Shown one piece after another: positions 38,574 to 49,301 of a stretch of 64,000 nucleotides of DNA. The DNA is from Rheinheimera sp. EpRS3. Its GTDB lineage: Bacteria > Pseudomonadota > Gammaproteobacteria > Enterobacterales > Alteromonadaceae. The translations under genes were made by a program, and so were the position numbers. The stretch covers positions 496,001 to 560,000 of the forward strand of contig NZ_LNQS01000008.1 in NCBI RefSeq assembly GCF_001513785.1, in the 5' to 3' direction. The number at the start of each line of letters is the position of its first letter. The stretch's first letter is position 1. The notes under the pieces are model-generated. The model did no database searches, had not been told where the DNA came from, and was given only the letters and a program-made list of their open reading frames with translations.

Positions 38574-41500
38574 ATGAAGTCAACACAGCATACCCTGGCT
38601 AAAAGCCGCTTAGCCTGCGCAACGCAGCGCGCTTTTAGCTCACCGAAAACAGTATCGGCGTTTGTACTTGCTGGCATGTTAGCTTGTGCTCCGGCCTTAG
38701 CTCAGCAAGCAGGCGGTATCAGAGGTAAAGTAACGACCGAGCAAACAGGCACCTCAGTTGAAGGCGTTACCGTTGTAGCATCCAGCCCGGTACTACCCCG
38801 TCCGCGTACTGTACAAACCCGTGAAGACGGCAGTTTTAACTTGCCACTGCTGATCCCCGGCCGCTACACGCTAACCATTACCGCAGCCGACGGCTCTGTC
38901 AGAACCATGGAAGTAGACGTACTGCTGGACCAAACGTCCAACGTGAACGTGGATCTGCAACCGCAAACGTCTGATATTGAAACAATCCAGATTGTGGGCT
39001 CACCGTTTTTCGCTCAGCAAGGCAATTCTTCCCTGAGTAACTCACTAGGCTCAGATGTGGTTGAAGCTTTGCCTGTTGGTCAGACTTTCCGCGACATGCT
39101 AAAAATTATTCCGGGTGTCCAATATACCGAAAACGGTACCTTAGGCCCGTCTGCCGGTGGCTCTGGTGCTCACAATAAATATGGTTTCGATGGCGTTGAT
39201 GTTTCAATGCCGTTGTTCGGTAACCTGGCTTCTGAACCCTCAACGCACGACATTGAAATGGTGTCGATGGAGCGTGGCGGTGCCAAAGCGGTTGGCTTTA
39301 ACCGCTCTGGTGGTTTTGCCATTAACACTAAAACGAAATCTGGTACCAACGAGTTTAAAGGCTCTGTTGAGTACAAAATAGAAAATAAAAACTTCAGCGC
39401 TTCACCTGAAGATGGTGTTGAGCAAGACGTTGATAAAACCTGGATAACAGCGGCGGTGAGCGGCCCACTTATTCAGGATCAGTTATTTTTCTACGGCTCT
39501 TACTATGGCCCGGAAGAAAAAGGCTCTAACAAAGTTACCGCTTATGGCCCAACCAAGGCCTATAAGAGCGACCGCGATGAATACTTTGGTAAATTAACCT
39601 GGGCACCTACCGACGACTTACTGCTAAACCTCAGCTACCGTGATTCAGACCGTATTGTAACGGGCGGCAGTATCGGTGAGTTTGAAGCAGATTCTGTTTC
39701 TGTTGGCGATCAGGCAACCCAGAAAATCTTTACCTTTGACGGTTCCTATATTTTGGGCGACTACACCACCTTAAGTTTTAACATTAATAAATTTGACTAT
39801 AAAACCGGTGGCAAACCTGACGTAGAGCTAGGCTTGGTGCCTCAGTTGGGGGCATCACTGGACATAGCTAACCTGGAGCAAATGGGTTACTTCAATGTAC
39901 CTGATTTGCTGGCAGATACTGAAGTTGATGCCGCCAGCTTTAATGTCGGTGCACAACAGCTGATTAATCGCTACGGCTATACTGAAAATGGCGTGATGAC
40001 AGGCGGCGGCGGTGTTGGTGCTTACTTCCAGTATAATAACCAGAATTTCTTCCGTGATGGCTTTGAGCTAGCACTAGACCATGAAATTATTGGTGATACT
40101 CTGGTTCACTCCATTCACGTTGGTTTGAAATATTCTGAAGCAGAAGAAGAATTAAGCCGCTTCTCTAATGGCTGGGGCTCTATCAGTTATCACGGAGGCC
40201 GCAATGTAGCTCTGGACGGTAGCTTAGCTGACCTAGACCCGACCTCTGTATATTACATTACCACAACTGAACAGATGAGCTTTGTGAATGAGTCTGGCCA
40301 AGCTGTGTCGGCTATCAGCTCGATCTCGGAATCATGGAACCTGGAAATTAACGACACCATTGAACATGGCGACTTTACCTACAACATTGGCGTGCTGATT
40401 AGCAAAGACACCCTGTATGGCCAGGGCTTACGCGCGAATGCTGCCAATGGTTCAGGCTGGGAAGTTGCTATGGGCGAGAAGTACAAGATGTACTCTTTTG
40501 ACTGGAAAGATATGATTCAGCCGCGCCTGGGCATTGACTGGAAATACGATGGCCAAAACTCCGTATTTGCGAACTACGCCAGCTATAACCCTGAAGCCAG
40601 TTCATTGGCCCGTGCTGCATCCTGGGATCGTAATACCCAGCAGTCGTTAAAAGTGTACTTTGACGAAGACGGTAATTACCTGGATTCAGGTGCTGCCAGT
40701 GGTTCATCCGGTAAATTATTTGCCGATAATTTGAAGCCACACCGTATCGATGAAATCACGCTTGGTACCACTAAGGCAATTACAGACCGCTTGCAGTTGC
40801 GTGGCCATACCCGTTACCGTTATGGCTCTCATTTCTTAGAGGATATGCCAAATAATGGCCGTATTGCTGCCTACCCAGAAAGCAGCCAGGCACCGGGCGT
40901 ACCTGCACATATCGCTGATAGAGGCTTATATATACCCGATTTAGCAGAGCGCTACGACGGTATTGGCACTCCATCAGGTGGCACCTATGTGATTGCCGAG
41001 ATAGACGATGGCCAGACCAAATACTGGGAAGTGAGCCTGGAAGCTGAATATTTTGGTGACCGCACCTACTTCAATGCGTCATATGTATGGAGCCACTACT
41101 ACGGTAACTTTGACCAGGACAACACCACTACAGGGAATGACGCCAATATTTTTATCGGCTCTTCAAACTATGGCGATGGTCCTGGCCGTTATTCCTGGGA
41201 CAACAAGTACGGTAAGCTAGCGGGCGATAAACCGCATCTGTTTAAAGCCTTTGGTTACTACACCACAGACTGGGAAGCCAATATTGGTGCTTACTTTGTG
41301 TATCAATCAGGCCAACCATGGGAGACCTGGGACGGTAACTACTACGGTTACAGCGCTGGCACCATCCGTTATTCTGAACCTGCCGGCAGCCGTCGCAGTG
41401 CCAGCCATTGGCAGTTGGACCTGAGCTATAACCAGAACTTTACCTTTGCAGATAAATACGTACTGAAGTTCCGTGCTGATTTGTTCAACGTGTTTGATCG

Positions 41501-41609
41501 TCAAACAGGTTATCGGATAAATCAACTTGCTACCTCAACCACGTATGGCGAGCCAACACGTTACTACAACCCGCGTCGCCTGCAGTTATCTGTCGGTTTC
41601 GATTTCTAA
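38574..41609 (+). CDS. Oar-like TonB-dependent outer membrane receptor
   Basis: 1011-residue receptor. A long signal peptide (cut after ACAPALA, near residue 44) is followed by a carboxypeptidase regulatory-like beta-sandwich (about 50-130), a TonB plug (SLGSDVVEALPVGQTFRDML, about 150-270) and a large beta barrel that ends in Phe (LSVGFDF), as required for BamA recognition. The Oar/CarboxypepD class imports large or peptide-like substrates in marine gammaproteobacteria. Divergence from the endopeptidase-epimerase pair suggests uptake of wall fragments or peptides, which is inference. ATG 38574 with AGGAGAG was used; a GTG lies one codon earlier. Confidence 0.92.
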   Translation: MKSTQHTLAKSRLACATQRAFSSPKTVSAFVLAGMLACAPALAQQAGGIRGKVTTEQTGTSVEGVTVVASSPVLPRPRTVQTREDGSFNLPLLIPGRYTLTITAADGSVRTMEVDVLLDQTSNVNVDLQPQTSDIETIQIVGSPFFAQQGNSSLSNSLGSDVVEALPVGQTFRDMLKIIPGVQYTENGTLGPSAGGSGAHNKYGFDGVDVSMPLFGNLASEPSTHDIEMVSMERGGAKAVGFNRSGGFAINTKTKSGTNEFKGSVEYKIENKNFSASPEDGVEQDVDKTWITAAVSGPLIQDQLFFYGSYYGPEEKGSNKVTAYGPTKAYKSDRDEYFGKLTWAPTDDLLLNLSYRDSDRIVTGGSIGEFEADSVSVGDQATQKIFTFDGSYILGDYTTLSFNINKFDYKTGGKPDVELGLVPQLGASLDIANLEQMGYFNVPDLLADTEVDAASFNVGAQQLINRYGYTENGVMTGGGGVGAYFQYNNQNFFRDGFELALDHEIIGDTLVHSIHVGLKYSEAEEELSRFSNGWGSISYHGGRNVALDGSLADLDPTSVYYITTTEQMSFVNESGQAVSAISSISESWNLEINDTIEHGDFTYNIGVLISKDTLYGQGLRANAANGSGWEVAMGEKYKMYSFDWKDMIQPRLGIDWKYDGQNSVFANYASYNPEASSLARAASWDRNTQQSLKVYFDEDGNYLDSGAASGSSGKLFADNLKPHRIDEITLGTTKAITDRLQLRGHTRYRYGSHFLEDMPNNGRIAAYPESSQAPGVPAHIADRGLYIPDLAERYDGIGTPSGGTYVIAEIDDGQTKYWEVSLEAEYFGDRTYFNASYVWSHYYGNFDQDNTTTGNDANIFIGSSNYGDGPGRYSWDNKYGKLAGDKPHLFKAFGYYTTDWEANIGAYFVYQSGQPWETWDGNYYGYSAGTIRYSEPAGSRRSASHWQLDLSYNQNFTFADKYVLKFRADLFNVFDRQTGYRINQLATSTTYGEPTRYYNPRRLQLSVGFDF

Positions 41610-41633
41610 ACCCACCGTTCCTGGTGATTTTTC

Positions 41634-41658
41634 AGCCCGCTTTATGCGGGCTTTTTTA
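41634..41658 (+). terminator. Terminator of the TonB receptor gene
   Basis: The stem GCCCGC (41635-41640 with 41646-41651) and a 5-base loop are followed by six or more T residues, 26 bases after the stop. Confidence 0.93.
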
Positions 41659-41673
41659 GACCAATTTCGACAG

Positions 41674-43143
<1,470 letters not shown>

Positions 43144-43316
43144 TTTTTACTCTCCATGCAAAAAAAATCATCCGATGCGCTCTGGCACCAATGGCAAACC
43201 AAATGAAGAAGCCGTGATGGCTGCGCCACACGACGAATAAAGACAGACGGCATAGATAGGCATAATCGGATAACGGTAAAGTACCGCCATGATTGACATC
43301 AAACAGATGTGACTAA

Positions 43317-43420
43317 GCTAATGCAACCACTGCCATCATTAACATTCGTAACGAACACTATTAGACCAGCGGCTTTGCGTCCTGACCTTTCGGTACAGTT
43401 TGCCTTTTAATTGTATTAGC
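43317..43420 (-). ncRNA. c-di-GMP-I (GEMM-I) riboswitch
   Basis: Read on the minus strand, the leader shows the GEMM-I core: AAGGCAAAC, a P2 hairpin capped by a GAAA tetraloop (ACCGAAAGGT), then GGACGCAAAGCC, a P3 arm starting GCTGGTCTAA with an inner TTCG-TTA-CGAA stem, and GGCAGTGGTTGC. The outer P1 pairs GCTAAT (43420-43415) with ATTAGC (43322-43317). All of these correspond in order to the V. cholerae Vc2 aptamer. The start codon of the Pro-Thr lipoprotein lies 173 bases downstream. The expression platform is less clear: ATCCGAT and ATCGGAT can pair across about 80 bases ahead of eight T residues, which would be a terminator just before the ribosome binding site. Confidence 0.9.
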
Positions 43421-43681
43421 TTGAAACGAGAACTGGGCTACATTAACTCAAGCTGAACGGACAGCAAGATATACAAATAATTACAAATTCACAAGTTGTT
43501 TTTTCGCCAATTTTGCAACAAGCTTTACAAATCAAGCGCTAAGTAGTGATAATTGTTCCGGGAAGAGGAAAGCAGAAAAGCAGGGGGAAGAGTTGCTTTA
43601 AAGCAGAGCAGTAGCACAACAAGTTGCACCACTGCAGCCAGTTACTTGATACGACCAGCTACCGCATTATTGGCGAAATGC
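43421..43681. other. Spacer upstream of the riboswitch
   Basis: About 260 bases without a gene, AT-rich near the riboswitch, which should hold the promoter of the riboswitch-lipoprotein transcript. No strong -35/-10 pair stands out, and no terminator for the gene at 43682-44395 is evident. Confidence 0.4.
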
Positions 43682-44395
43682 TCATGATCCCCCTGACAAC
43701 TCATAACCCGGCTTGTTATTTTTTTCCAAAATAAAATCAATAGTTATTGTATTTGTAACTTCCGCCCCCGTGGGGCATACCGTTGAGCGGTTAAATAACC
43801 TCTCCGCTGTCCTGGAAAACACTCTTTCAGGAGTACTGACAATTTCAACAAACTCTTTATGAAAACCGGCGTCATCAAATAATTGAGTAACGACCACCTT
43901 CCCCTCAATCCCATCCCGGGCAGCTTGAATAGGATATCTTGACATTCTGGGGAGGTATAAGAATTTTTCTGGCGCAATTGCCAGTTGCTGACACAAGTCC
44001 AGTGCCAAAGGCACATACAATCCCTTTTTATGTAACCATAGCGCACTGTCCAGCCAAAGAGCTGATGCTTTTAGTTCCAGGACAACTGCCTTGTGGAAGC
44101 CCTCTTCATCCAAGTCGGCTCTAAACTCACGCATGCATGTCTGGTAGGCACCTTCTAATAATTCACTTCTTCTCGATTGCCATGACAGCTCCGCTAAGCC
44201 AAACTTGCAATCAGCGATATAGCTTTCATAGTTTTTTCTTTCCTGCTCCTGTCGCAAAATACTCAGCTGTTTGTAGTAGTCTGCTACAGTGCTTGCATCT
44301 TTTTTATTGTTGCCTTGTCCGGAGTTTTCAGCTGCACAAGCTGAAATACCTGCCAATAACACCAAAAGACACAACCGCGATTTTAATTGATACAT
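43682..44395 (-). CDS. Lipoprotein with TonB C-terminal-like domain
   Basis: 237-residue predicted lipoprotein: signal peptide with lipobox ISAC (Cys near residue 21), a helical charged middle (YKQLSILRQEQERKNYESY and following) with several cysteines, and a C-terminal TonB-like domain that begins SRYPIQAARDGIEGKVVV. That domain normally belongs to an energy transducer with a membrane helix, but no helix beyond the signal peptide and no Pro-rich spanner is present, so it is not a classical TonB. ATG 44395 has GGAGG 7 bases upstream; an upstream in-frame ATG at 44407 overlaps that site. Function unknown. Confidence 0.8.
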   Translation of the reverse strand: MYQLKSRLCLLVLLAGISACAAENSGQGNNKKDASTVADYYKQLSILRQEQERKNYESYIADCKFGLAELSWQSRRSELLEGAYQTCMREFRADLDEEGFHKAVVLELKASALWLDSALWLHKKGLYVPLALDLCQQLAIAPEKFLYLPRMSRYPIQAARDGIEGKVVVTQLFDDAGFHKEFVEIVSTPERVFSRTAERLFNRSTVCPTGAEVTNTITIDFILEKNNKPGYELSGGS

Positions 44396-44487
44396 AAAAT
44401 CCTCCAAGACAACGTAACGTCAAAACATATCACTATAGTATCTGATTCCGGCAATAATTGGGGTCTGATAATCAGGGACAGATAAAA

Positions 44488-44523
44488 CAAAAAAACCGCA
44501 GCCTGTTACAGCTGCGGTTTTTG
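44488..44523 (-). terminator. Terminator of rnpB
   Basis: A 12-bp stem (44491-44502 with 44511-44522) and an 8-base loop end in a T tract on the minus strand, beginning 10 bases beyond the mature RNA end. Confidence 0.92.
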
Positions 44524-44532
44524 TGGTGTTTG

Positions 44533-44901
<369 letters not shown>

Positions 44902-44908
44902 GGCGGCG

Positions 44909-44914
44909 ATTATA
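44909..44914 (-). promoter_or_regulatory. -10 element of rnpB
   Basis: A perfect TATAAT on the minus strand lies 7 bases before the rnpB 5' end predicted from helix P1. The -35 is weak (CTGGTG, 17 bases upstream) and lies inside the 3' end of rsmI. Confidence 0.7.
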
Positions 44915-44920
44915 CCGGTT

Positions 44921-45772
44921 TTATCCGGTTTCACCAGACAATTGCAGTGCCACTTTATATAAAGCGTTTTTCTTGCCGCCATGAATTTGTGCCGTTAACG
45001 CCGCAGCCTTTTTTAGCGGCAACTCGGTTAACAACAGTTTAAGTGTGCCAAGTTCAGCATCGCTTACTTCACTTTCGGCTTTGGGTGTTGGCGCTATCAT
45101 TAATACCATTTCACCCTGGCAGCGCTGCGGATCAGCTTCGAGCCAGGCAGTAATTTGTGCTGCGGTGCCATATTCCAGATGCTCAAAAGTTTTGGTCAGC
45201 TCTTTGGCCAGTACCAGCTCGCGCTCAGGTCCGAACACAGCAGCTACATCCTGTAGCGTATCTTTTATCCGTCTGGCCGTGTCATAGCAAATAATGGTGC
45301 CGACACCGGCCGGAATATCTGCCAATTGGTTTTGCCGCTGCTGGCTTTTCGGCAATAAAAAGCCGATAAAATGAAATTTGTCGGTCGGTAAACCAGCGGC
45401 GCACAGCGCGGTAATCAGCGCACAAGGGCCGGGAATGGGAATTACCCGTACACCGGCGTCGCGGCACTGGCGCACTAAGCTGTAGCCGGGGTCGCTGATC
45501 AGCGGCGTACCTGCGTCTGATACCAGCGCCACGTGCTCTCCGGCCAAACATTTCTGGATAATACTGGCGGCACGCTGCTTTTCGTTGTGATCATGCAGTG
45601 CTATGGTTTTGGCACTGATACCAAGATGCGATAACAAGCGCCCGGTATGGCGCGTGTCTTCAGCAGCTATCCAATCGGCCTGCTTTAAGGTGTCAACAGC
45701 GCGCTGGCTGATGTCGTCCAGATTGCCTATTGGCGTCGCCACTACATATAAAAAACCGTTATCTTTTGCCAT
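44921..45772 (-). CDS. rsmI: 16S rRNA 2'-O-methyltransferase RsmI
   Basis: 283-residue tetrapyrrole-methylase-fold enzyme that methylates the ribose of C1402 in 16S rRNA. N-terminus FLYVVATPIGNLDDIS, then ALVSDAGTPLISDPG (SAM site), IPIPGPCALITAL and FIGFLLPK are all characteristic. It is divergent from lpoA, the standard arrangement. Its last 7 codons or so precede the rnpB promoter. Confidence 0.96.
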   Translation of the reverse strand: MAKDNGFLYVVATPIGNLDDISQRAVDTLKQADWIAAEDTRHTGRLLSHLGISAKTIALHDHNEKQRAASIIQKCLAGEHVALVSDAGTPLISDPGYSLVRQCRDAGVRVIPIPGPCALITALCAAGLPTDKFHFIGFLLPKSQQRQNQLADIPAGVGTIICYDTARRIKDTLQDVAAVFGPERELVLAKELTKTFEHLEYGTAAQITAWLEADPQRCQGEMVLMIAPTPKAESEVSDAELGTLKLLLTELPLKKAAALTAQIHGGKKNALYKVALQLSGETG

Positions 45773-45843
45773 TTGATGATTAATGTACGCTATTTAATTG
45801 AGCTTAACCGGCAGTCTCAGTAAGATAAGACCATTGTTTCGCT

Positions 45844-47691
45844 ATGGTACTGTGCATTGTGACTTCCAGCAAATTAAAGCCTTTGTTATTTCTCTGCGCC
45901 GCAGGCGTGCTAAGCAGCTGCGCGCAAAGCCCGCAACAACGCCCGGCAGATACGGTATCTCAAAGTGAAGAGCCAGCCAAAGATACCGCTCAACCTGGTG
46001 TTGCTGCCCGTCAGCTATACCAACTGGCGGCGAATTATCAGGCCGAGCCGCAACATTATCATTTGCTTAAAGCGGCGCGTCAGGCGCTGATTGAGCAGGA
46101 TTACCTATTGGCGCTGGCCATATGTGAAAACCTGAAGCAAAGCCCGTTTCCACTGATCCGCCAGCAAAACCTGCTGCCATTGCTGCATGCATATATTGCT
46201 ACCGGCCAGCAGGCAAACCTGAGCAACTTGCTGGAAAAAACCGACATAAAAGATGTTGCCCGTGCCGATCAGGCCGAATTTCTCTGGCTAACTGCCAGCT
46301 ATCACAGTGAGCAACGCCGCTATCTGGCCGCAAGCCGCAGCTTGTTGCAACTGGAACAGTACGCCGATATCAGCGCCAACTACCCACAGTACAATGATTT
46401 GCTCTGGCGCAATCTGAGCGCCCTTAGCGACAGCCAACTGGAAAGCCTGCGGGTAAATGCCCGGCAAAATACACTGGCCTGGCTTAATCTGGCGCAGCTA
46501 AGCCGGCGTCATATTGGTGAGCCTGAAGTATTGCAGCAGGCTTTTACTGACTGGCAACGCCGCTACAGCAATATGCCGCCATTGCAACAGCTACCCGAAG
46601 CCGTGCAGCAGCTGTTTAGCTTGCAACCGTTTCAGCCAGCAAAAATTGCCGTGTTGCTGCCGCTGCAAGGTCAATTCCGCCAGCATGCACAGGCTATTCA
46701 GTACGGTATTCTGGCCGCAGCCGGTGCCAACAATGCCGAGTTAGTGTTTATCGACAGCCAACAACCAGCCGCAGCACTGCGTGAGCAAATCAGCGCCTTG
46801 CAGGCAGAGTTTGTCATCGGGCCTTTATTAAAAGATCAGGTCGACACCATTAGCAACGAAGCTGACTGGCCCTGGCCAACGCTGTTTTTGAATACCCACG
46901 ACACCAACAAAACTGATGCTAAAGATAAATTTTATTTTGCCCTTAGCATGGAAGACGAAGCAACACAGGTGGCCGAACTGTTTCAACAAAAAAGTTACCG
47001 CCGCCCGGTGGTGATCAGTGCAGCGAATAACATTGCTGTGCGGATGCAGCAGCACTTTAGCCGCCAGTGGCAGCAACTGGGCCATCCACCAGCAGAAAGC
47101 TATCAGTTTAACAGCAAAGAAGATCTGGAAGCGCTGATTGCCAGTTTGCTGGAAACCGACCGCAGCCGTGAGCGCTTAAAACAAATTAATAGCCTGGTGC
47201 CGCAAAAACTGGAAACCGAACCACACAGCCGGTTAGATATTGATGCCATCTACCTGATTGCCGATCCGGTGCAAACCCAGTTGTTTAAACCCTTTGTCGA
47301 TGTGTCTGTCAGCCCCACAGCACCACGGCTGCCTATTTATGCCAGTTCGCGCAGCCACAGTACCAGCCTTAGCAGCACAGATTTACGTGATTTAAACGGC
47401 CTTACTTTTACTGAAATGCCCTGGATGCTGGGCGAGCAAAGTTCAGTCGAGTTGCGGGCGCAATACCAGCAATTGTTTAAAGAACAGGACGAAACTCTGC
47501 AGCGTTTGTTCGCCATGGGGTATGATGCCTTCAAACTGGTGGGCAGCCTGCGCCAGCAGCAGCAATTACCGTCTGCCGTTTTTCCTGGCCTGACCGGCCA
47601 ATTGCGGCTTAGCCCGGATGGCAGCATAGTGCGCCAGTTAAGCTGGGCCAGTTACCGTAATAGCCGATTATCGGCGGTGCAGGAGCCCTGA
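45844..47691 (+). CDS. lpoA: Outer membrane lipoprotein activator of PBP1a, LpoA
   Basis: 615-residue lipoprotein. The signal peptide ends in the lipobox LSSC (Cys near 26); a TPR-like helical N-domain covers about 50-260, and a periplasmic-binding-protein-like C-domain (KIAVLLPLQGQFRQHAQAIQ ... FVIGPLLKDQVD) covers about 270-610. LpoA reaches from the outer membrane to stimulate the transpeptidase of PBP1a. The annotated ATG gives a slightly long signal peptide; an in-frame GTG five codons later is possible. Starts an operon with yraN, diaA and dolP. Confidence 0.94.
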   Translation: MVLCIVTSSKLKPLLFLCAAGVLSSCAQSPQQRPADTVSQSEEPAKDTAQPGVAARQLYQLAANYQAEPQHYHLLKAARQALIEQDYLLALAICENLKQSPFPLIRQQNLLPLLHAYIATGQQANLSNLLEKTDIKDVARADQAEFLWLTASYHSEQRRYLAASRSLLQLEQYADISANYPQYNDLLWRNLSALSDSQLESLRVNARQNTLAWLNLAQLSRRHIGEPEVLQQAFTDWQRRYSNMPPLQQLPEAVQQLFSLQPFQPAKIAVLLPLQGQFRQHAQAIQYGILAAAGANNAELVFIDSQQPAAALREQISALQAEFVIGPLLKDQVDTISNEADWPWPTLFLNTHDTNKTDAKDKFYFALSMEDEATQVAELFQQKSYRRPVVISAANNIAVRMQQHFSRQWQQLGHPPAESYQFNSKEDLEALIASLLETDRSRERLKQINSLVPQKLETEPHSRLDIDAIYLIADPVQTQLFKPFVDVSVSPTAPRLPIYASSRSHSTSLSSTDLRDLNGLTFTEMPWMLGEQSSVELRAQYQQLFKEQDETLQRLFAMGYDAFKLVGSLRQQQQLPSAVFPGLTGQLRLSPDGSIVRQLSWASYRNSRLSAVQEP

Positions 47692-47698
47692 TTAACTG

Positions 47699-48046
47699 AT
47701 GAATAAGCTGGGCCAGCTGTATGAGCAACTTGCTATGGCGTATCTGCAACGCCAGGGATTACAGCTGGTGCAGCAAAATTATCAGTGTAAAGCCGGTGAA
47801 ATAGATTTAGTTATGCGTGACAGCACCACACTGGTATTTGTTGAAGTAAAATACCGCGCCAGCACTGCTTTTGGCGGTGCTATTGCGGCCGTTACAGCAG
47901 CCAAACAGCAAAAGCTGCTGCGCGCCAGCCGTTGGTATTTACACCAACACAAATTAAGCGATACCGCCTGCAGGCTTGATGTGCTGGCGATTGAAGGCCA
48001 GCCGCCATATCAGTATCAATGGATAAAAAATGCGATTACGCAGTAG
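47699..48046 (+). CDS. yraN: UPF0102 endonuclease-like protein YraN
   Basis: 115-residue PD-(D/E)XK-fold protein of the UPF0102 family. The nuclease-type motif is seen as GEIDLVMRD followed by VFVEVKYR. The biological role of the family is not established. It sits 7 bases after lpoA and before diaA, as in E. coli. Confidence 0.93.
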   Translation: MNKLGQLYEQLAMAYLQRQGLQLVQQNYQCKAGEIDLVMRDSTTLVFVEVKYRASTAFGGAIAAVTAAKQQKLLRASRWYLHQHKLSDTACRLDVLAIEGQPPYQYQWIKNAITQ

Positions 48047-48067
48047 TACAACAAGCAGGATACCCTG

Positions 48068-48649
48068 ATGCAAGAGCATATTCGCCAGCTGTTTAGCGAA
48101 AATATTCAAACCATGATAGCCACTGGCGAAAGCCTAGCAGGCCCACTGGAAAATGCCGCCTGTGTTATTGTGAATAACCTGATTAGCGGCGGCAAAATTA
48201 TTTGTTGCGGCGAAGGCGCCACCAGTGCACTGGCAAACCATTTTGCCCAGTTGCTGCTGGACCAGTTTGAAACCGAACGCCCGACACTGCCGGCACTGGC
48301 ATTATTACCGCATAACCACAGCCTGCAGCATTGCCATCAGCAGGATTATCTGGCCCGGCAAATCAAAGCGCTGGGGCAAAGTAACGACGTACTGCTGGTT
48401 ATTTCACTTACCGGCGCCGAACCAAGTTTAATAAAAGCCGTCGAAGCAGCATTAACTAACGACATGAAAGTGATAGCCCTGACGGTAGACACCAGTGGCG
48501 AGCTGTCTGGTTTACTGAATCAACAAGATGTTGAGCTGAAAGTGCCGGTACACCGGCCAGCCCGGATTTTTGAATGCTATACCTTTTTACTGCACAGTCT
48601 GTGCGAACTGATCGATATGACGTTGTTCCCACAACAAGGAGATTTATGA
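48068..48649 (+). CDS. diaA: DnaA initiator-associating protein DiaA
   Basis: 193-residue SIS-domain protein. In E. coli DiaA forms tetramers that bind several DnaA molecules at oriC and time initiation. The N-terminus (MQEHIRQLFSENIQTMIATG) and the strand GGKIICCGEGATSALANHFA fit DiaA. It is a relative of GmhA, but the yraN-diaA-dolP context decides in favour of DiaA. It overlaps dolP by 4 bases. Confidence 0.92.
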   Translation: MQEHIRQLFSENIQTMIATGESLAGPLENAACVIVNNLISGGKIICCGEGATSALANHFAQLLLDQFETERPTLPALALLPHNHSLQHCHQQDYLARQIKALGQSNDVLLVISLTGAEPSLIKAVEAALTNDMKVIALTVDTSGELSGLLNQQDVELKVPVHRPARIFECYTFLLHSLCELIDMTLFPQQGDL

Positions 48650-49221
48650 ATACGCTAAAGTTAGTCTGTGCCTGTACACTGCTGGCGTTATTGCAAGGTT
48701 GTGCCGCTGCTGTGGTTGCCGGCGGCGCCACTGCGGTAACATCAGCCAATGACAGACGCACTCTGGGTGCGCAAATTGATGATAAAAATGTGGTACTAAA
48801 AGCTAAGCGCGCTTTATCTGATGATGCCAGCACAGCTGAGGGCAGCAATATCAACGTAACCAGTTATAACGGTGTGTTGCTGCTTACCGGCCAAACGTCA
48901 AGCGAAGCCATACGCCAGAAAGCCCAGGCACTGGTTGGCAACATTGATGGTGTACGCGATGTACAAAACCAGATCCGCCTGGGTAACAACACCGCCATGA
49001 CCACCCGCACCCGCGACAGCTGGATCTCCACCAAAGTAAAAACGCAATTACTGGCGGATGAGCAGGTAAGCGGCCTGAATATCAAAGTGGTAACAGAAAA
49101 CGCTGAAGTGTTTTTAATGGGTTTGGTTACCGAACAAGAAGCGGCGAAAGCAGTAGATATTGCCCGCCATGTTGATGGCGTATCGCGCGTAGTGCGCGCT
49201 TTTGAAACCCGCCAGAACTAA
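48646..49221 (+). CDS. dolP: Outer membrane lipoprotein DolP, two BON domains
   Basis: 191-residue lipoprotein (formerly YraP). The lipobox is LQGC (Cys near residue 19). Two BON domains follow (about 45-115 and 120-190), each with the pattern V-x-G-x-V-T-x-x-E/S-A. DolP binds anionic phospholipids and supports outer membrane integrity and BamA function. ATG 48646 follows AAGGAG; a longer in-frame start lies inside diaA and was not used. Confidence 0.95.
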   Translation: MNTLKLVCACTLLALLQGCAAAVVAGGATAVTSANDRRTLGAQIDDKNVVLKAKRALSDDASTAEGSNINVTSYNGVLLLTGQTSSEAIRQKAQALVGNIDGVRDVQNQIRLGNNTAMTTRTRDSWISTKVKTQLLADEQVSGLNIKVVTENAEVFLMGLVTEQEAAKAVDIARHVDGVSRVVRAFETRQN

Positions 49222-49254
49222 ACAGGTTAAGCTGACTAACGGCTTAGTTTGTTC

Positions 49255-49290
49255 AAATGCCCGGGGTTGCAGTTGCAGCCCCGGGCATTT
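49255..49290. terminator. Bidirectional terminator between dolP and the DUF599 gene
   Basis: A 12-bp GC-rich stem (49255-49266 with 49279-49290), extendable into the loop through TGCA pairs, with A- and T-rich ends on both sides; it lies between convergent genes. Confidence 0.88.
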
Positions 49291-49301
49291 TGCATCTTAA
49301 C

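Noticed and set aside
38495-38677. 60-codon minus-strand frame over the TonB receptor start
   Set aside because: Shadow of the signal peptide region with no ribosome binding site.
44455-44490. REP-like element (GGGGTCTGA... with CTGAT-A-ATCAG)
   Set aside because: Only a single short palindrome with no second copy seen in the window; not enough to call a repeat family.
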